Positions 8,429-16,410 of a stretch of DNA of 25,277 bases are shown piece after piece (positions within the stretch are counted from its first letter, which is position 1; each line of letters starts with the position of its first letter). Origin of the DNA: Bacillota bacterium. Lineage in GTDB: Bacteria; Bacillota; Sulfobacillia; Sulfobacillales; Sulfobacillaceae. Location: the NCBI GenBank assembly GCA_023488565.1, contig JAMDDZ010000044.1, positions 530-25,806 of the forward strand, in the 5' to 3' direction. The notes under the pieces were generated by a model, which saw only the letters and a program-made list of their open reading frames with translations, searched no databases and had not been told where the DNA came from. The translations under genes were made by a program, and so were the position numbers.

Positions 8429-9101
8429 CTGCGATAACCTGCTCCGATCCCGAAGAATTCGTCGTAATGGCCGGAGGGCGCCCATAAAAAGGCGCTAGTA
8501 ATTCCGGGGTATCGGCTCGTCCTTCGATCAATGCCTTTCGACCTAATAATGCCACGCAGGACCCCATTAGTGCAATCGGCAACGGCGTTGCCCGAATTCC
8601 GACACGCCTCAGCCCCTCGGTCGATTCGGCCAATGGTCCCGCCACATAAACCATCTCAGAAGTTGGAAAAGTACTAGGCAACGCGCCATTAATCGCTTGA
8701 TCTGCAATCAGCGGTTCGGGTCCCTGGGACGTGATTCGATAATATCCGGCATAAAATGCGGGACCCCTAAGCTCTGTCGTCACCAGAACCTGACTTCCCC
8801 GCGGCGCGTTCATTGCCCAAGCTTGCAAAGACGACACACCCTTAACGGGAATATCCCACGCATAAGCCAAAGCTTTAGCGCCGGTCACGGCGATCCGCAC
8901 TCCAGTGAACGATCCCGGGCCAATTCCCACGGCTATCGCGTTGGGACGCCCCCATTGTTCTACAATTTGCTGCACCCAGGCTATGAGATGGCTCCCAGCG
9001 GTCCGTGGCTTGGTCCACATAAAATCTGCAGCCACCACCGTGTCTACTACCAGTCCTACCGCCAGCGCAGGCCCTGACGCGTCCAGACCCAATATTTTCA
9101 C
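8415..9101 (-). CDS. tsaB: tRNA threonylcarbamoyladenosine biosynthesis protein TsaB
   Basis: TsaB is the TsaD paralogue and scaffold that dimerises with TsaD in the t6A37 modification complex. The protein has 228 residues, typical of the family. It starts with the ASKHA strand MKILGLDASG and shows the family signature VGIGPGSFTGVRIAVTGAKA at about residues 58-77. It lacks the metal-binding histidine motif of TsaD, as expected. The start is GTG at 9101, overlapping the tsaE stop in GTGA, so the two are translationally coupled. The C-terminal third is less conserved and I see no extra domain. Confidence 0.93.
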   Translation of the reverse strand: MKILGLDASGPALAVGLVVDTVVAADFMWTKPRTAGSHLIAWVQQIVEQWGRPNAIAVGIGPGSFTGVRIAVTGAKALAYAWDIPVKGVSSLQAWAMNAPRGSQVLVTTELRGPAFYAGYYRITSQGPEPLIADQAINGALPSTFPTSEMVYVAGPLAESTEGLRRVGIRATPLPIALMGSCVALLGRKALIEGRADTPELLAPFYGRPPAITTNSSGSEQVIADGDQ

Positions 9102-9577
9102 GTACTCGATACCTCCCGTTGTGAAAGACGTCGTACCGGTTCGTCGCCGATTGCCGTCATCACCATGGTTCTTTTCCCATCAGCTTCTCGGAGAATTTGG
9201 CATTCAAACCGATCCGGATACCATTGTCGTAGCCAATGCCCCCATTCCACCAGAAGCACGTAGGGATTGTCCTCTTGTAGCGAGGGAAGATCTAACGCCA
9301 GAAGCTCGCCCTGGTCGACAACACGATAAAGATCCACATGAAAGACCTCAATATCGCCCATTTGATACGAATGAACCAAATCAAAAGTCGGCGACTTGAC
9401 CGGCCCGGCAATGCCCCATGCAGACAACACTTTTTGAACCAAAGTGGTCTTCCCTGCCCCCAGTTCACCTTCCAGCAAGATCACGGCTGGTGCTTTCCAG
9501 AGGGCTGCACAAGCGTTTGCCACCGCATTTAGTTGGGACAGATCATGCCAACGAAAAGTGATTGAACCCATGACCAT
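9098..9577 (-). CDS. tsaE: tRNA threonylcarbamoyladenosine biosynthesis ATPase TsaE
   Basis: TsaE is the P-loop ATPase that drives the TsaB-TsaD complex in t6A synthesis. The Walker A motif GELGAGKTT lies at about residues 37-45. It is followed by the family-specific SPTF motif, the HVDLYR strand and a C-terminal VEWGHWL strand. The length of 159 residues fits. I took the ATG at 9577, ten bases after GGGGAG; a second ATG six bases downstream is also possible. The first 35 bases overlap the 3' end of thiL, and the stop overlaps the tsaB start, giving a tightly coupled thiL-tsaE-tsaB-rimI unit. Confidence 0.93.
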   Translation of the reverse strand: MVMGSITFRWHDLSQLNAVANACAALWKAPAVILLEGELGAGKTTLVQKVLSAWGIAGPVKSPTFDLVHSYQMGDIEVFHVDLYRVVDQGELLALDLPSLQEDNPYVLLVEWGHWLRQWYPDRFECQILREADGKRTMVMTAIGDEPVRRLSQREVSST

Positions 9578-10547
9578 AAACCACGCGCTCCCCTCCTCCA
9601 GTTGTCCCTGCTATGCGAATTCCGGGAGATTCCGTAATAACGCCCACTTCCGTTACCGCTACCCCACAGCGGGTAGCTGATGATAACACTTCGCTGACCC
9701 GCGAAGGAGGAATGATTGCGACAAGTTCATAGTCTTCACCGCCGAACAAGGCAAAGTCCACTGGATCACCGCCAAATCGCTCTGCCATTGCCCGGGTAGC
9801 CGCATCAATTGGCAAGGAGTCCTGCCAAATCGTGGCACCAATGCTGCCAAATCGGGTTATCTCCTCTAGTTCCACGACCAGTCCATCGCTAACGTCGGTC
9901 ATTGCATGCGCCCAAGAAGCCATAGCTAGGCCCATTTGAATGCGCGCCACCGGCGACAAGTGCGCCATCATCACACTTCGTTCCGACAGCACTGTACTCG
10001 GCCAGGTAGTGCCATGCGACAAGAGGAGATATCCCGCATATGCCGCACCCAGCCTTCCAGTGACAAAAATCCGGTCTCCCGGTTTTGCCCCTGTTCTCCA
10101 TATCGGCCCAGTCGGACCGGGTCGCCCGATCACGGTGACATCCAACGCAATGCGGTCTGTCGAGCCAACGGTATCCCCGCCAACCAACACTGCCCCATAC
10201 CAGTCTAATGCCTTGGCAATGCCGCGATAAAGGTCTTCCACCCATTGCACATCAAGATTTCCCGGCACGCTGAGGCTGGTCAACAAAGCCACCGGTTGTC
10301 CACCCATGGCCGCAATGTCGCTGATATTGACTGCTACGGCCTTTTCACCCAGTTGTTCTGCTGTCGTCCAATCCACTCGGAAATGCACATTCTCTACCAG
10401 CATGTCCTGACTAATCAGCGTGCCCGAGGAACTTGGCGGCAAATAGGCAGCATCATCGCCTATCCCCACATACCCTAACGGTACCTGTGCCTGAAGTCGG
10501 TGAATGACCGATATCAGTTCCCGCTCCCCAACATCTTGTATCCTCAC
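9543..10547 (-). CDS. thiL: thiamine-monophosphate kinase
   Basis: ThiL phosphorylates thiamine monophosphate to thiamine diphosphate, the last step of cofactor synthesis. It belongs to the PurM-like ATP-binding superfamily. Visible motifs are GERELI near the start, the Mg/ATP-binding GIGDDAAYL, DMLVENVHF, NISDIAAMGG, the VGGDTVGS loop and TDVSDGLVVELE. I chose GTG at 10547 (VRIQDVGEREL), giving 334 residues, because GGGGTGA lies five bases upstream and family members begin near this motif. An ATG at 10610 lacks a ribosome site. No TPP riboswitch is seen upstream. thiL beside tsaE is a common gene pair. Confidence 0.93.
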   Translation of the reverse strand: MRIQDVGERELISVIHRLQAQVPLGYVGIGDDAAYLPPSSSGTLISQDMLVENVHFRVDWTTAEQLGEKAVAVNISDIAAMGGQPVALLTSLSVPGNLDVQWVEDLYRGIAKALDWYGAVLVGGDTVGSTDRIALDVTVIGRPGPTGPIWRTGAKPGDRIFVTGRLGAAYAGYLLLSHGTTWPSTVLSERSVMMAHLSPVARIQMGLAMASWAHAMTDVSDGLVVELEEITRFGSIGATIWQDSLPIDAATRAMAERFGGDPVDFALFGGEDYELVAIIPPSRVSEVLSSATRCGVAVTEVGVITESPGIRIAGTTGGGERVVYGHGFNHFSLA

Positions 10548-10707
10548 GACGTCACCCCGTAATGTTGGTTTCTCAGAGTTCGCAAATGCCCGAAAGTCTC
10601 CTATCTGCATCTTATCAGAAGCTGACACCCAAAGACATGCGTTCAACGTGCGAGACTCAGTGTACCCGCTAAATCGAGGTCATGCCAAATGGACATCCGG
10701 TAGTTTG

Positions 10708-10737
10708 TTGCCGCACCGCCATGATCAGGATTAGAAT
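10708..10737 (+). promoter_or_regulatory. possible promoter of the alpha/beta hydrolase gene
   Basis: A -10-like TAGAAT at 10732-10737 (five of six to TATAAT) follows a weak -35-like TTGCCG at 10708-10713 with an 18-base spacer. It lies 25 bases before the ATG and just ahead of the ribosome site GGAGGGG. The -35 is poor, so this is tentative. Confidence 0.3.
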
Positions 10738-10761
10738 GAGAACCATTCGGAGGGGTGCGTC

Positions 10762-11550
10762 ATGAGTGACATAGAACGCCGATATAATCGATGGCGCGGA
10801 AGACAATGGAGTTGGTTTGAAGCGGGAGCGGGTCAGGTTCTTTGTCTCTTGCACGGTGGGGGCGGCACCGGTCGAGCCTGGACCCACCAAATGCAGTACT
10901 TTAAAGATCACTACCGGGTCATCGCCCCGGATATGCCTGGCTTTGGCCAGTCAGAATGGATCGACGGCAGTGAAACCACAGATGCATTGGGATCCATCAT
11001 TTTAGAGTGGATGGGCAGTATTGGCGTAGACCATATGGTTTTGGGAGGCAATTCCATGGGAGGACGGGTTGCTCTGGGAGCCGCCATGAAAGACCCAGGA
11101 AGGATTAGGGCACTATTACTGCTTGATGCTGTAGGCGTGGTGTTGCCGGATGTACCGATAGTCAACCCTCTGACACTGCCACCCCAACAATTTATGTCCG
11201 GATTGGTTTACGATCCGGCCGCATACAAGCGCAATACGCCCTACCGGTCATTGGAAGACGCCCAGGAACTCAATCATGGCCGGACGATTTTTGCCAAGTA
11301 TCTGGACCGTGCGCCAATTGAGCCGGACCCATCGTGGGATCTCGGTCGGGTGAACATGCCAACGCTGCTATTGTGGGGACGGGAAGATCGTATCATCCCC
11401 TTGGAATATGGAAGGATAATGGAAAAGAGTCTATCCGATGCAGAGCTGGTGGTCATCGACAACTGCGGTCATCTACCGCACATTGAAGAACCGCAAATCA
11501 CTAACCAAACTATCGCCGAATTTTTATCCCGGAGATTACGAAATAGGTAA
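10762..11550 (+). CDS. alpha/beta-fold hydrolase
   Basis: This 262-residue alpha/beta hydrolase has a complete catalytic triad. The nucleophile S98 is in GNSMGG, the acid D209 is in WGREDRIIP, and H237 is in NCGHLPH. The oxyanion region LLHGGGGTG is at about residues 29-37. The GNSMGG elbow and the overall layout recall meta-cleavage-product (C-C bond) hydrolases such as BphD/MhpC, but many esterases share these features and the substrate cannot be told. No signal peptide is seen, so it is probably cytoplasmic. GGAGGGG precedes the ATG. It is divergent from thiL and ends just before a hairpin shared with the convergent YceI gene. Confidence 0.88.
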   Translation: MSDIERRYNRWRGRQWSWFEAGAGQVLCLLHGGGGTGRAWTHQMQYFKDHYRVIAPDMPGFGQSEWIDGSETTDALGSIILEWMGSIGVDHMVLGGNSMGGRVALGAAMKDPGRIRALLLLDAVGVVLPDVPIVNPLTLPPQQFMSGLVYDPAAYKRNTPYRSLEDAQELNHGRTIFAKYLDRAPIEPDPSWDLGRVNMPTLLLWGREDRIIPLEYGRIMEKSLSDAELVVIDNCGHLPHIEEPQITNQTIAEFLSRRLRNR

Positions 11551-11568
11551 CCCGACTGCTACAGTAGC

Positions 11569-11601
11569 CGGAGGATGCCCTGACATTAGAGGCATCCTCC
11601 G
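11569..11601. terminator. bidirectional hairpin between convergent genes
   Basis: A perfect 11-base inverted repeat, CGGAGGATGCC and its complement, flanks an 11-base loop. It lies 18 bases after the hydrolase stop and just before the end of the YceI gene on the opposite strand. Its position suggests transcription termination from both sides. No clear T-run follows on either strand, so intrinsic termination may be weak. Confidence 0.6.
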
Positions 11602-11609
11602 ATAACGCA

Positions 11610-12140
11610 TTAACTGTCTTGGCGAACGGCTTCAATCTCAACATTCATTTTGACTTGGTCTCCCACCATGACACCGCCTGCTTCCAGAGCCACATTCCAT
11701 TGCAATCCATAATCCTTGCGATTAATAGTGGCAGACCCACTAAATCCAGCGCGCTCCCCACCCCAAGGATCTTTGGCGCGTCCTTCAAAAGTCACATCAA
11801 ACGTCTCACTCCGGGTAACCCCATGGATAGTTAAGTCACCGGCCACTTGATACCGATTATTGCCAGCCCGGGTAATTTTCGTACTTTGGAATGTCATTTT
11901 GGGAAATTTCTCGACATCGAAAAAATCGGCTGACCGTAAATGCTTGTCGCGGTCTTCTTGTCGCGTGTCCACTGTAGCTACGTCTATAGTGACACTCACC
12001 GAGCCCGTTTCCAAGTTCTCCGGCTCGCCGTCGATATATCCTTCAATTCCACTAAAACGCCCTTTGACCGTCGAAATCATAAGATGCCGGATTGAAAACT
12101 CTGCGGTGCTGTGAGCCACATCAATATTCCATCGTGTCAT
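11610..12140 (-). CDS. YceI family protein (lipocalin-like)
   Basis: YceI-domain proteins form an extended lipocalin-like beta-barrel that binds long amphipathic molecules such as polyisoprenoids. Typical features are the N-terminal WNIDVAHSTAEFSIRH segment, the VDTRQEDRDKHLRSADFFD block with FPKMTFQS after it, the GDLTIHGVTR strand, and the C-terminal INRKDYGLQW. The length is 176 residues, within the usual range. I chose the ATG at 12140 because AAGGAG lies nine bases upstream. No signal peptide is visible, so this copy is cytoplasmic, unlike the periplasmic E. coli YceI. It is transcribed divergently from the isomerase/dehydrogenase operon and shares a 165-base promoter region with it. Confidence 0.93.
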   Translation of the reverse strand: MTRWNIDVAHSTAEFSIRHLMISTVKGRFSGIEGYIDGEPENLETGSVSVTIDVATVDTRQEDRDKHLRSADFFDVEKFPKMTFQSTKITRAGNNRYQVAGDLTIHGVTRSETFDVTFEGRAKDPWGGERAGFSGSATINRKDYGLQWNVALEAGGVMVGDQVKMNVEIEAVRQDS

Positions 12141-12183
12141 CAATGACAACTCCTTTAGTTCCATTTTGGAAGTACCTATATTT

Positions 12184-12211
12184 AATATACCATCGGCTGG
12201 GGATTTGACAA
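12184..12211 (-). promoter_or_regulatory. promoter of the YceI gene
   Basis: On the minus strand, TTGTCA (five of six to the -35 consensus, 12206-12211) and TATATT (five of six to the -10 consensus, 12184-12189) are separated by 16 bases. They lie about 45 bases before the YceI ATG. This is the best sigma-A-like promoter I see in the window. Confidence 0.5.
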
Positions 12212-12305
12212 GATCTGGCGGAAAATTTTCTCGCTCACGTCTTAAGATTATGTTACCGTTAATTTCGGGTGGACCGTCCGACCATACATAAGGAGGCGGG
12301 AACAT

Positions 12306-13103
12306 ATGTCTCACGATACTGAAATTGTTACAGAGTTGGACCAAGGTGTCATGACCATTGGTCTTCATCGTCCCGGAGCTCTCAACGCGCTGACCCATAC
12401 TATGCGAAATCAGCTGCTGGAAACTCTAACTTATGCCCGAAACGCCAAAGAAATTCGTTGTCTTATCCTCACGGGAGCTGGCCGTGCCTTTTCGGTGGGT
12501 CAAGACGTGCGTGAGATGCAGGAAATGTATCGGAATCATCCACCTGATTTAGGCCGCTTAGTAAGAGGCGAATACAACCCCATCGTCGATGCGCTGCTTA
12601 ACATGCCAAAACCAGTAGTAGGGTTGATTCATGGCCCTGCAGCTGGGGGTGGACTGTCTTTAGCTTTAGCTTGTGACATTCGCGTCATTACGGACCAAAC
12701 CTCGTTCATTCCTGCTTTCGTCAAAGTAGGGCTTGCCCCTGATACGGGTGCCAGCTTTCTTTTGGCCCGAGCCTTGGGTTGGTCCCGGGCCTTGGCTTTA
12801 TCCCTGTTAGGTCAATCTATCACCGCAGAGGAGGCCATGAATTGGGGACTGGCCCACTTTCGGTTTGCCACTTTAGAACAAGCGGAAATCGAAACCCGCA
12901 ATATTGCCAACAATTTAGCTCAAGGACCCACCCAAGCCATGGTCGAAATTCGCCAGTTAATGTTGCAGTCGCAAGCACTGTCATGGCCTGAGGTCCTCCA
13001 GTTGGAAGCTACCGTACAAGACCGGCTCGGTCTGACTCAGGACCACCAGGAAGCCATAGCAGCCTTTTTAGAGCGCCGTACAGCCAAATTTCTCGGCCAA
13101 TGA
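12306..13103 (+). CDS. enoyl-CoA hydratase/isomerase family protein (PaaG-like isomerase)
   Basis: This is a 265-residue crotonase-fold acyl-CoA enzyme. The oxyanion-hole segments are around FSVGQDVREM (residues 62-71) and HGPAAGGGLSLALACD (109-124). In the second active-site region, GLAPDTGAS carries D146, matching the catalytic aspartate of PaaG-type isomerases rather than the glutamate pair of classical hydratases. The overall resemblance is to PaaG (YNPIV, FLERR near the end). A double-bond isomerase role is therefore more likely than hydration (inference). AAGGAGGCGGG precedes the ATG. It is the first gene of a four-gene operon; the next gene starts 53 bases on. Compare ChcB, the crotonase-family isomerase that acts before ChcA in cyclohexanecarboxyl-CoA formation. 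Confidence 0.9.
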   Translation: MSHDTEIVTELDQGVMTIGLHRPGALNALTHTMRNQLLETLTYARNAKEIRCLILTGAGRAFSVGQDVREMQEMYRNHPPDLGRLVRGEYNPIVDALLNMPKPVVGLIHGPAAGGGLSLALACDIRVITDQTSFIPAFVKVGLAPDTGASFLLARALGWSRALALSLLGQSITAEEAMNWGLAHFRFATLEQAEIETRNIANNLAQGPTQAMVEIRQLMLQSQALSWPEVLQLEATVQDRLGLTQDHQEAIAAFLERRTAKFLGQ

Positions 13104-13156
13104 GTGACAAAAAGCCTCATTATCTATAGATGAGCCGCCAAGGAGGTAGAATTTCA

Positions 13157-13948
13157 ATGCATACATCCCCGATGTTGCCAGAAGGCAGCTTAAAAGGTCA
13201 AACTGCCGTCATCACCGGAGGTGGATCTGGAATTGGTCTCGGTATTGCCGAGGAATTAGGCCGTTTAGGGGCCTGTCTGGTTCTGGCAGGACGCAATCTT
13301 GAGCGGTTAGATACAGCTAAAGAAGGATTGTTGGGCCAGGGTTTCCCAACGATTGCCGTAGCTACCGATGTGCGCCAGCCGGACCAAGTGCAATCGCTAA
13401 TGGAGAAAGCCACAAACCAGTGGGGAAGCCTAGATATTTTAATAAATAGTGCAGCCGGAAATTTTTTGGTGGATTCCGAGAAATTGTCTGTCAACGGTTG
13501 GAACGCCATAGTCAACACCGTATTGAATGGCACTTTCTACTGCACACGTGCGGCGGGTCTGCAGATGATTCAACAAGGTCATGGCAAAATCCTGTCGATT
13601 GTCGCCAGCTACGCCTGGACCGGGGGGCCCCGCACCGTTCACTCGGCGGCGGCTAAAGCCGGCATTGTTGCCATGACCCGCACTTTGGCCGTGGAATGGG
13701 CGCACTACGGGATCCGTGTCAACGCGCTCTGCCCCGGACCCACTGATACAGAGGGTGCTCGTCCGCTTTGGGCTAACCCAGAAGACGAAATCCGTCTGCG
13801 CTCTAAGATCCCGGTGGGACGATTCGGCACGGTCGAGGAGGTCGCCCAAGCCGCCAGTTATTTGGTTTCTCCCTACGCTGATTATGTCAATGGAGAGGTC
13901 TTGGTCATGGATGGCGGAGAATGGCTAGGGAAAGGATTAAACAGTTAA
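13157..13948 (+). CDS. SDR oxidoreductase, 2,4-dienoyl-CoA reductase-like
   Basis: This is a 263-residue short-chain dehydrogenase. The cofactor motif TGGGSGIGLG is at about residues 20-29, and NSAAGNF replaces the usual NNAG. Its active site does not show the normal Y-x3-K. Instead, Y152 (ASYAWTG), S163 and K167 (HSAAAKAG) and N124 (VLNGT) align with the arrangement of mitochondrial 2,4-dienoyl-CoA reductase (DECR). The motifs CPGPTDTEG and MDGGEWLG also fit that group. It would reduce a conjugated dienoyl-CoA with NADPH. The start at 13157 is fixed by AAGGAGG at 13140-13146; an ATG at 13130 lies ahead of that site. It directly abuts the next gene. Confidence 0.88.
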   Translation: MHTSPMLPEGSLKGQTAVITGGGSGIGLGIAEELGRLGACLVLAGRNLERLDTAKEGLLGQGFPTIAVATDVRQPDQVQSLMEKATNQWGSLDILINSAAGNFLVDSEKLSVNGWNAIVNTVLNGTFYCTRAAGLQMIQQGHGKILSIVASYAWTGGPRTVHSAAAKAGIVAMTRTLAVEWAHYGIRVNALCPGPTDTEGARPLWANPEDEIRLRSKIPVGRFGTVEEVAQAASYLVSPYADYVNGEVLVMDGGEWLGKGLNS

Positions 13949-14743
13949 ATGGGCCTCCTTTCCGGTAAAATTGCTTTGGTAACTGGAAGTTCGCGGGGCA
14001 TCGGCCGCGCTACCGCTGAGATTTTTGCTCAAGAAGGCGCCACTGTCATTATTCACTACCATAAATCTGAAGGCCTCGCACACCAGGCCGTGTCCTTGAT
14101 TCGCAACCGAGGCGGTCAGGCGCTGGCCATCGGCGCCGATTTTGAGGACCCCAGCGCCATTGATAGCTTGTTCGACGAAGTTCAGTCAACTGTAGGCGGA
14201 CTTGATATCTTTATGGCCAACGCGGCGGCGACAGCTTTTAAAAGTATTCTGGACTTGAAGCCCTACCACGTAAATCGCACTTTTCAACTGACGTTTGATG
14301 GGTTGGTGCATGCCGTACAGCGGGCAGTGCCGTTGATGGAAGGACGCAATTCCGGACGAATCATCACCGTGTCTGGCCACGGCACGCCGTTTACTTTGCC
14401 CGGTTATGCCACGATTGGTGCAGCCAAAGGTGCGGTTGAAACTTTTACCCGGTACTTGGCTTACGAACTGGGACCCAAAGGAATTACCTGCAACGGGATT
14501 GCACCGGGTGTCATCGATACCGACTCCGCCCGTTATTACATGGGGGAACGCTATCCTGCGTTTGAGCATGAAATCCGCCAGCAAACGCCGCTGGGCCGCA
14601 TGGGACATCCTGAGGACGTAGCACGGGTTGCCCTGTTTTTGGCTTCCCCTTTAGCAGATTTTGTGACCGGCCAAATATTGCGGGTAGACGGAGGGCTCAC
14701 TCTAACATCCGGACCATTTGAAAACATGAAGACGAGAAATTAA
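13949..14743 (+). CDS. SDR enoyl reductase, ChcA/FabL-like
   Basis: This 264-residue short-chain dehydrogenase has the cofactor motif TGSSRGIGRA at about residues 12-21. The catalytic pair is Y153 and K160, a Y-x6-K spacing typical of enoyl reductases (FabI/FabL) rather than the Y-x3-K of ketoreductases. The stretch NAAATAFKSILDLKPYHVNR strongly recalls ChcA, the 1-cyclohexenylcarbonyl-CoA reductase of Streptomyces, and it also resembles FabL of Bacillus. It would reduce a carbon-carbon double bond of an acyl-CoA or acyl-ACP with NAD(P)H. The ATG immediately follows the previous stop (TAAATG), implying translational coupling. The comparison with ChcA is from memory and needs an alignment. Confidence 0.87.
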   Translation: MGLLSGKIALVTGSSRGIGRATAEIFAQEGATVIIHYHKSEGLAHQAVSLIRNRGGQALAIGADFEDPSAIDSLFDEVQSTVGGLDIFMANAAATAFKSILDLKPYHVNRTFQLTFDGLVHAVQRAVPLMEGRNSGRIITVSGHGTPFTLPGYATIGAAKGAVETFTRYLAYELGPKGITCNGIAPGVIDTDSARYYMGERYPAFEHEIRQQTPLGRMGHPEDVARVALFLASPLADFVTGQILRVDGGLTLTSGPFENMKTRN

Positions 14744-14758
14744 GCGTTACCCAAGGCG

Positions 14759-15511
14759 GTGATTAATCTGAGTCATATCTTAATTACCGGCGGTTCTCGA
14801 GGAATCGGACTAGCCACGGCCGAGGCTTTCCTAACCCAAGGTCATCAAGTGACTATATGGGCATTGCATCCCGGAAGCGTGGATAGCGGGTTGACCTACC
14901 TTGCTAACTATCAAGACCTCGTTAGAGGACTGGCCGTTGATGTCGGCGATTACCAGGCGGTGTTGACGGCTGCTGAAAAACTGGCATCGGACAATCCAGT
15001 AGATGTCCTGGTTAATAATGCGGGGTGGACGCTCACCCAACCGTTTTTGAGCGAATCTCCTGAGTACTGGGAGCGTATCATGGCTGCAAATTTCTGGGGA
15101 TCCGTATATTTGTGCCATGCATTGCTACCTCATATGGTAAAGCATGGATCCGGAGTTATTGTCAATGTGGTCTCCGATGCGGCGCGGGTGGGTATGGCCG
15201 GGGAGTCCGTCTATGCCGCGGCAAAAGGCGGTGTCATCTCCTTAACCAAATCGCTGGCCCAAGAGATGGCACGCCACAACATCCGCGTCAACGCGGTTTC
15301 CCCCGGCCCCATAGCCACTGGCATGCTGGATGAAAATGCCGGCACAGACGGTGCCCGACATTTAATCGAAAAAATGGTGCAAAAAGTCCCGATGCGCCGG
15401 CTAGGACAGCCAGAAGAAGTCGCGGCAGTGGTGGTGTTCTTAGCCAGCGATGCCGCACAGTATATCACCGGCCAAGTTCTATCCGTGTCCGGTGGTTTGA
15501 CCATGGTTTAG
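14759..15511 (+). CDS. SDR oxidoreductase, BadH-like 3-hydroxyacyl-CoA dehydrogenase
   Basis: This is a 250-residue classical short-chain dehydrogenase with a GTG start 15 bases after the previous stop, preceded by AAGGCG. It has TGGSRGIG at residues 10-17, NNAG at 86-89, and the full catalytic set N111, S139, Y152, K156. The segment SDAARVGMAGESVYAAAKGG and the C-terminus ITGQVLSVSGGLTM are close to BadH (2-hydroxycyclohexanecarboxyl-CoA dehydrogenase) and also fit FabG-type ketoreductases. It therefore likely interconverts a hydroxyl and a ketone on a CoA- or ACP-bound substrate. It is the last gene of the operon; its final 33 bases overlap the end of the convergent LysR gene. Confidence 0.87.
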   Translation: MINLSHILITGGSRGIGLATAEAFLTQGHQVTIWALHPGSVDSGLTYLANYQDLVRGLAVDVGDYQAVLTAAEKLASDNPVDVLVNNAGWTLTQPFLSESPEYWERIMAANFWGSVYLCHALLPHMVKHGSGVIVNVVSDAARVGMAGESVYAAAKGGVISLTKSLAQEMARHNIRVNAVSPGPIATGMLDENAGTDGARHLIEKMVQKVPMRRLGQPEEVAAVVVFLASDAAQYITGQVLSVSGGLTMV

Positions 15512-16375
15512 ATATCGCGTTACCCGATTTGCAAAACGGGGCAGCCACACTGGCTCCGGAACCCCACTCAAATGTAATGCAGATACCGTACGCTCGGGCC
15601 AAATTACCGAAGCGACTTGAACCTCAACCAGCCGATGCTCCCGAATCTGATTTGAGACCATAGATTTTGGGAGCACGGCAACCCCTTTAGCTTGGACTGC
15701 CAGGACCTGAGCCGACTCTAGCGCGTCGACTTGGAATTTATAAACGGGCATCCAACCCGACTGGGCCAATGCTCGATTGACACTTTGCCCGTGTCCCAAT
15801 TGTTGGCTAAATCCGATCCATGGCCATAATTCCATCGCGTCGGGCAGTTTATGCACCAACGCCGGACTGGCGACCGCCATCAGGGGATCGTATCCCAAAA
15901 TGCGCATATTCATCCCAGCCAACCCATGATCGGTCCGTATCATCCCAGCTTCAACATGTCCTTGCCGCACATATCGTACAATGTCCTCGGAAGTGCCGGT
16001 AACCACTTGCCACTGATCTACTCCGCTATCGTCGGGAAGAAACTGCTCCGCCCATCCGGAAAATATTCGCGCGATCCCCATACTCCGCACGGTTCCCAAA
16101 TCCTGATCGACTATTGACTGGGCCTTCACCAAGTGCTGAAGCGCGGCCTTCAAGTGGGGGATGGAGCGTGCCATGCGGTCGGAGATCCGCAATTGGCGAC
16201 CGACTGTTTGAGTCACCGGGTAACCCACCCGGTCCGATAAACGTGTCAATCGATGCGACAGGGCAGAAGGTGACAGACCCACCTGGTCTCCTACTTGGGA
16301 TAAACTGGCGCCGTCGGCCAACATTACCACAATGCTTAAATCTATCATGTCTATCTGTGGAATATCTCTTGTCAT
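15479..16375 (-). CDS. LysR-family transcriptional regulator
   Basis: This 298-residue regulator has an N-terminal winged helix-turn-helix at about residues 10-69 (SLSQVGDQVGLSPSALSHRLTR is the recognition region). A periplasmic-binding-protein-like effector domain follows, with strands such as HVEAGMIRTD and GVAVLPKSM. Such proteins bind small metabolites as tetramers and usually control neighbouring genes and themselves. It converges on the dehydrogenase operon with a 33-base overlap and diverges from a methyltransferase gene. The 95-base gap to that gene holds a candidate T-N11-A site. Its target could be the methyltransferase, the operon, or both. The ATG at 16375 is preceded by AGGG. Confidence 0.9.
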   Translation of the reverse strand: MTRDIPQIDMIDLSIVVMLADGASLSQVGDQVGLSPSALSHRLTRLSDRVGYPVTQTVGRQLRISDRMARSIPHLKAALQHLVKAQSIVDQDLGTVRSMGIARIFSGWAEQFLPDDSGVDQWQVVTGTSEDIVRYVRQGHVEAGMIRTDHGLAGMNMRILGYDPLMAVASPALVHKLPDAMELWPWIGFSQQLGHGQSVNRALAQSGWMPVYKFQVDALESAQVLAVQAKGVAVLPKSMVSNQIREHRLVEVQVASVIWPERTVSALHLSGVPEPVWLPRFANRVTRYLNHGQTTGHG

Positions 16376-16397
16376 TGCGCACCCTGCATCCTATACC

Positions 16398-16410
16398 TGC
16401 AAAATCTGCA
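16398..16410. promoter_or_regulatory. possible LysR binding site
   Basis: TGCAAAATCTGCA is an interrupted dyad with the T-N11-A spacing of LysR operators. It lies in the divergent gap between the LysR gene and the methyltransferase gene. A further TGCA copy lies about 10 bases away at 16385-16388. It is tentative because the pattern is short. Confidence 0.35.

Noticed and set aside
13157..15511. The three SDR genes as a recent tandem duplication
   Set aside because: Their catalytic motifs and flanking sequences differ too much for recent copies.
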